Of a stretch of 64,000 nucleotides of DNA, positions 61,157 through 64,000 are shown piece by piece. The DNA lies in the NCBI RefSeq assembly GCF_001575205.1, contig NZ_LSRE01000002.1, positions 275,280-339,279 of the forward strand, written 5' to 3'. The stretch is from Tsukamurella pseudospumae (lineage in GTDB: Bacteria > Actinomycetota > Actinomycetes > Mycobacteriales > Mycobacteriaceae). Both the position numbers and the translations under genes were made by a program. The notes under the pieces were generated by a model. The model had not been told where the DNA came from, searched no databases, and was given only the letters and a program-made list of their open reading frames with translations. Each line of letters begins with the position of its first letter. Within the stretch, counting starts at the first letter, position 1.

Positions 61157-62599
61157 ATGTCAGATACCGAGCTCAGTCCGAAACTGAGGATCGCATTCGC
61201 GTGTAGGTCCGTGCCGCCGTCGGGCGGCAGACGCAAGCTGACTCCGCCTGCGCCCGAGCCGCCGAAGCTGCACCGCTGGCGCAAGCTGGTCTACGCCGCG
61301 ATCCTTCCTCTGCTTGTGACCACGTTGTCGTTCAGCGCAGCTCCCGCGATGGCGGTGTGTCCGCCAGGAGCGACGACTTGCATCCCTGGTCCAGATCCGA
61401 CGCAGGGTCCGCAGCCGACGCAGGGCGGTGTCCCAACGACGGCTCCTGGGGCACCCCAGACAACAGTTCCTGGGTACACGCCGCCTGACACGCCGAGCGC
61501 TCCGACGCAGGGTAACGGCGGTTTCCAGGGGACCGTGATGCCGATGCCCACGCCTGACGACGTGGACCCGAACTCGTGCATCATGAACTGCACGCCTACT
61601 CAGGCTCCGACCGTCACGCAGGCTCCGACGACCGCGCAGCAGCCGCCGACGACGGGGCAGAGCCCGCCGACAACAGGCGCGCAGACGAACAATCGTGCGA
61701 CGTCGGTGTCTGAGCCTCCGCGCAACTCTACTTCGGACTGTCGAGTCAACTCGAACCCTGTTACCGTCAACGCGAGTGGTCCGATGGCGGATGACATCAA
61801 GGCGGCTGTGAACGTGTGGCGGGCGTTGGGTGCGAAGATCGAGGTGGTAGATGGTCCCGCCAACACATCGATCGCATTCGCTCCCTCGAATGATATCTGG
61901 GACGGTGAGTACGTTCCGCTGTCGCGGGCGATTCAGGTAAACACTTCGAGGGCTGTGTCTTCGACTCAGAGGGTTCGTGTTTTGGTACACGAGTTGGGGC
62001 ATGCGCTCGGACTGGCAGACGGCGTCACCCCGTTCATGAGCGGGGCTGTCGACGCGCCCACGGCAGATGACATCTCGGCGATAGCGGCGCTTCCGACGTG
62101 TGGAACGGGCACGCGAGGCGGTGATCCACAATTCTGTCTGGTCAAGTACGAGAACGGCGGATGTGTTGGCGGCTCAATTGTCGGCGGCGATAAGGGAATC
62201 CCAGAGGTGAAGGTTCCAGATGATTACATCTATGATCCGAAATGTGAGCAGCTTCAAAGTTCTGGGCAAAGCTGTTTCGCGTATTCACTAAAGCATGACT
62301 ACTGCTCGGGTTCGCCCGATCAGTTCCCCTCCCTTGGCGCGAACGCGAATTTCAGTGGACCATGTGCCCGTCACGATATGTGTCTTGATGGGTACGGTAC
62401 GAAACAAACTGGAAAAACCGGAAAGGATCTATGGACCTTCTGTAATGGGCAGCTCTATTCGGATTTGGTGCAAAATTGTAGGTTTATGTACGGACTTGCC
62501 GATCCGAGGTTGGCGGTGTGTACGGAGACAGCTCGTGTATATTGGGATATAGTGACCGCAAATGGTATCTACGACATTCTATTCGGAGCGCCAAAGTGA
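61157..62599 (+). CDS. Secreted protein with metalloprotease-like and phospholipase A2-like domains
   Basis: This 480-residue protein has an N-terminal basic stretch and a signal/membrane segment (VYAAILPLLVTTLSFSAAPA) with a possible cleavage after PAMA. A Pro/Thr/Gln-rich linker follows (PTQAPTVTQAPTTAQQPP). Next is a zinc-peptidase-like domain with VHELGHALGLAD: H278-E279, H282, G285 and D288 fit HExxHxxGxxD, as in snapalysin-type metzincins. The C-terminal part has C403-A-R-H406-D407-M-C409, the His-Asp catalytic signature of prokaryotic phospholipase A2, with further Cys in WTFCNG and VQNCRF. ATG 61157 is chosen; ATG 61133 is possible. It is coupled to a lipoprotein gene (ATGA). Confidence 0.72.
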   Translation: MSDTELSPKLRIAFACRSVPPSGGRRKLTPPAPEPPKLHRWRKLVYAAILPLLVTTLSFSAAPAMAVCPPGATTCIPGPDPTQGPQPTQGGVPTTAPGAPQTTVPGYTPPDTPSAPTQGNGGFQGTVMPMPTPDDVDPNSCIMNCTPTQAPTVTQAPTTAQQPPTTGQSPPTTGAQTNNRATSVSEPPRNSTSDCRVNSNPVTVNASGPMADDIKAAVNVWRALGAKIEVVDGPANTSIAFAPSNDIWDGEYVPLSRAIQVNTSRAVSSTQRVRVLVHELGHALGLADGVTPFMSGAVDAPTADDISAIAALPTCGTGTRGGDPQFCLVKYENGGCVGGSIVGGDKGIPEVKVPDDYIYDPKCEQLQSSGQSCFAYSLKHDYCSGSPDQFPSLGANANFSGPCARHDMCLDGYGTKQTGKTGKDLWTFCNGQLYSDLVQNCRFMYGLADPRLAVCTETARVYWDIVTANGIYDILFGAPK

Positions 62600-63090
62600 T
62601 GAACAAGCGGAAAAGTGCAGTGGTGACTGTGGGGGTGGGCGCGCTCCTCTCTGTATCAGGATGTGTTGGTCCGTATTCGCCCCCTGACCCGAGTCAGCTG
62701 GTTTCGACGCAGTCGACGTGGATTCGTCCGTCGATGACAGCGCCTGAGATGATATCGATTCAGCTTATTGATGCGTTGAATCGAGCGGACAGGAATAGCC
62801 TTCTCGAACTGACGTGCGGTGTGCTCCACTCGCAATTTGCCCACCAGTCGGAGGAGGAGTTTCGCGCTGCACAGCAGGATTCGTTCCGTGAACGTGGGAA
62901 CGGAGCGGTCCGAAGGATGACGGACAATCTGTTGTCGAATAACGGCGCTAGTGTCACTGCTCGCGTAGCTGTTAGGTATGATAAGCATGCAGTGGGTATG
63001 GACTCCGATAACACCGTTCTTTACTTCGGTCGTTGGGAGAAGTTGAACGATAAATGGCGGATATGCGATTTTGTAGCGGAGACGCGATAG
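62599..63090 (+). CDS. Lipoprotein coupled to the protease/PLA2 gene
   Basis: This 163-residue protein has a lipoprotein signal with lipobox LSVSGC, the acylated Cys being near residue 22. The mature domain, with PEMISIQLIDALNRADRNS, LLELTCG and WEKLNDKWRICDF, looks like the small NTF2-like/DUF4878 fold. Its ATG overlaps the stop of the protease/PLA2 gene, so the two are made in fixed ratio. A protective or inhibitor role against the secreted enzyme is possible but inferred only from coupling and location. A paralogue follows downstream. Confidence 0.75.
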   Translation: MNKRKSAVVTVGVGALLSVSGCVGPYSPPDPSQLVSTQSTWIRPSMTAPEMISIQLIDALNRADRNSLLELTCGVLHSQFAHQSEEEFRAAQQDSFRERGNGAVRRMTDNLLSNNGASVTARVAVRYDKHAVGMDSDNTVLYFGRWEKLNDKWRICDFVAETR

Positions 63091-63170
63091 TCCAGCATGG
63101 CGCCACGATGACCGACTTCGAAATCGCGCTATCGTCCTGGTATTTACGTCTGCCGACGTAGGGGTGTGTT

Positions 63171-63527
63171 GTGGCGGATGCTGAACGAGACGTGAAGCCA
63201 GTGATCCCGTCGAAGTGTCGCCGAAGCCTTGCTCGACGGGGTGCGGCGGTGACGGTAGTGATACTTGGAGTTGTCGGCAGCATGGCTGGGTGTGTCGGTC
63301 CTACTGTTGTGCCCGATTCGGAACGGCGATCTTCGACGCAACCAACGACGATTATCGCTCCGTCGTCGGAGATTGGGCGTGTGACGATTGCGCTTATCGA
63401 CGCCTACGATCGCGGGGATCGGGCTCATGCATTGCTGCTGAGTTGCGGTCATCTGCATCAGTCGATTCTCTCACTCACCGACGATGCGTTTCTTGGGGCG
63501 TACCAGAGTGTTGACTGCGCTCGTTGA
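63171..63527 (+). pseudogene. Second lipoprotein paralogue, truncated by an IS element
   Basis: The frame starts at GTG 63171 and has a lipobox GSMAGC near residue 42. It is related to the previous lipoprotein: GRVTIALIDAYDRGDR, LLLSCGHLH and SLTDDAFLGAYQS align with ISIQLIDALNRADR, LELTCGVLH and SEEEFRAAQQDS. It stops at 63525-63527 with a TGA that is the first three bases of the IS terminal repeat, so about the last 70 residues are lost. Confidence 0.75.
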
Positions 63528-64000
63528 TTCTCCCCAGTTCTGCTAACTGAATCTCCCCACTTGTGTGCACCCGCCAAGTAATGGGCGGGGCCTCCCCGTG
63601 ATGCTGGTGGTCTCTGACCACGCACCAGCCCTTCGAGGGAGGCCCCGCTCGTTCATGCTCACACAAGGAGAGACCGTGGAAGCACATGCTCTGCGCAAGC
63701 AGGGGTGGACGATCTCAGCGATCGCCCGTCATCTGGGACGGGACCGTAAGACCGTCCGCAACTATCTCAACGGGGTCACCGAGCCGGGTGTCCGCCACCG
63801 GGACGAGGACCCGTTCGAGCCGTTCGCCGAGTACGTCACCAGCCGCTTGCTCGAGGACCCGCATCTGTGGGCGCAGACCCTGTTCGACGAACTCGTCGAG
63901 ATGCGGTTCAAGCAGTCGTATTCGTCGCTGACCCGGCAGATCCGGGACCGTGGCCTGCGCCCGGTGTGCCCGCAGTGCACGACCGCGGTGAACCGTCCGA
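63525..64000 (+). mobile_element. IS21-family insertion sequence, left part (runs off the window)
   Basis: The left end starts TGATTCTCCCCA at 63525 and is repeated as TGAATCTCCCCA at 63548, matching the multiple terminal repeats of IS21-type elements. A long inverted repeat (GCGGGGCCTCCC near 63593, GGGAGGCCCCGC near 63640) lies between the end and the transposase gene. istA begins at 63655. The right end and istB are outside the window, so the size of the element and its target duplication cannot be read. Confidence 0.8.
63655..64000 (+). CDS. istA: IstA-like transposase (partial, 5' end)
   Basis: The first 115 codons of an IS21-type transposase are present. The N-terminal helix-turn-helix reads HALRKQGWTISAIARHLGRDRKTVRNYL, and the following FEPFAEYVTSRL, DPHLWAQTLFDELVEM and SYSSLTRQIRDRGLRP blocks are typical of IstA. 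The DDE catalytic core lies beyond the window end. ATG 63655 gives the family-typical MLTQ start; a GTG at 63676 with AAGGAG upstream is the alternative. Confidence 0.85.
   Translation, partial: MLTQGETVEAHALRKQGWTISAIARHLGRDRKTVRNYLNGVTEPGVRHRDEDPFEPFAEYVTSRLLEDPHLWAQTLFDELVEMRFKQSYSSLTRQIRDRGLRPVCPQCTTAVNRP

Noticed and set aside
60933..61187. 84-codon plus-strand ORF before the protease/PLA2 gene
   Set aside because: Weak ribosome site, overlaps the real gene in another frame, and the sequence is Arg/Ser-rich without family features.

Overview
The window is high-GC actinobacterial DNA from the order Mycobacteriales. The gene sets and their order match blocks known from Mycobacterium tuberculosis: the Rv3193c-Rv3204 block (UPF0182 protein, PDZ/Lon protein, zincin-like protein, ThiF-like protein, ABC1 kinase, whiB7, uvrD2, mrx1, nudC, K+ channel, adnB, adnA, lipV, ATL), the Rv3099c-Rv3105c block (prfB, mscS, Pro-rich membrane protein, ftsE, ftsX, smpB, then ssrA) and hisN-fadE24-fadE23 (Rv3137-Rv3140). 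WhiB7, AdnAB, an F420-type reductase, an Rpf protein and the tmRNA tag ADSNQRDFALAA fit this order. The genus cannot be fixed from the sequence; a Tsukamurella-like organism is my guess.

Layout. 0-10 kb: a convergent two-component pair, an envelope operon (PAP2 phosphatase, unknown membrane protein, DedA), a fatty-acid CoA ligase with a small 4Fe-4S protein, and small metabolic genes. 10-28 kb: DNA repair core (adnAB, uvrD2), K+ channel, nudC, an RHH-GNAT toxin-antitoxin pair, mrx1 and whiB7 with a long regulated leader. The mrx1-uvrD2 interval is interrupted by a 1.5-kb segment bounded by short direct repeats, carrying two AT-richer genes and an mIHF paralogue whose start codon appears to be ATA. 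28-39 kb: acyl-CoA dehydrogenase, MarR/VOC pair, the conserved ABC1/ThiF-like/zincin/PDZ-Lon group, UPF0182 and an initiator tRNA. 39-54 kb: adenylate cyclase, small transporters and enzymes, an Rpf with Crp-like sites and a long leader, a large MMPL transporter fused to a tRNA-guanine-transglycosylase-like domain, a NarL-type two-component system that shares a 20-bp motif with it, and fadE23/24 and hisN. 54-60.3 kb: prfB-mscS-ftsEX-smpB-ssrA.

60.3-64 kb is an accessory region attached to the 3' end of ssrA. It has a truncated tyrosine integrase, a phage-gene scrap, a secreted protein joining a metalloprotease-like and a phospholipase A2-like domain, a translationally coupled lipoprotein, a second lipoprotein cut off by an IS21-type element, and the start of istA at the window end.

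The points most worth a second look are the MMPL-TGT pseudoenzyme fusion with its probable dedicated regulator, the protease/PLA2-lipoprotein module, the mIHF-bearing insert, and an octamer (GACGGTGC/GCACCGTC) that recurs about sixty times by eye across the core DNA but is nearly absent from the two acquired segments.
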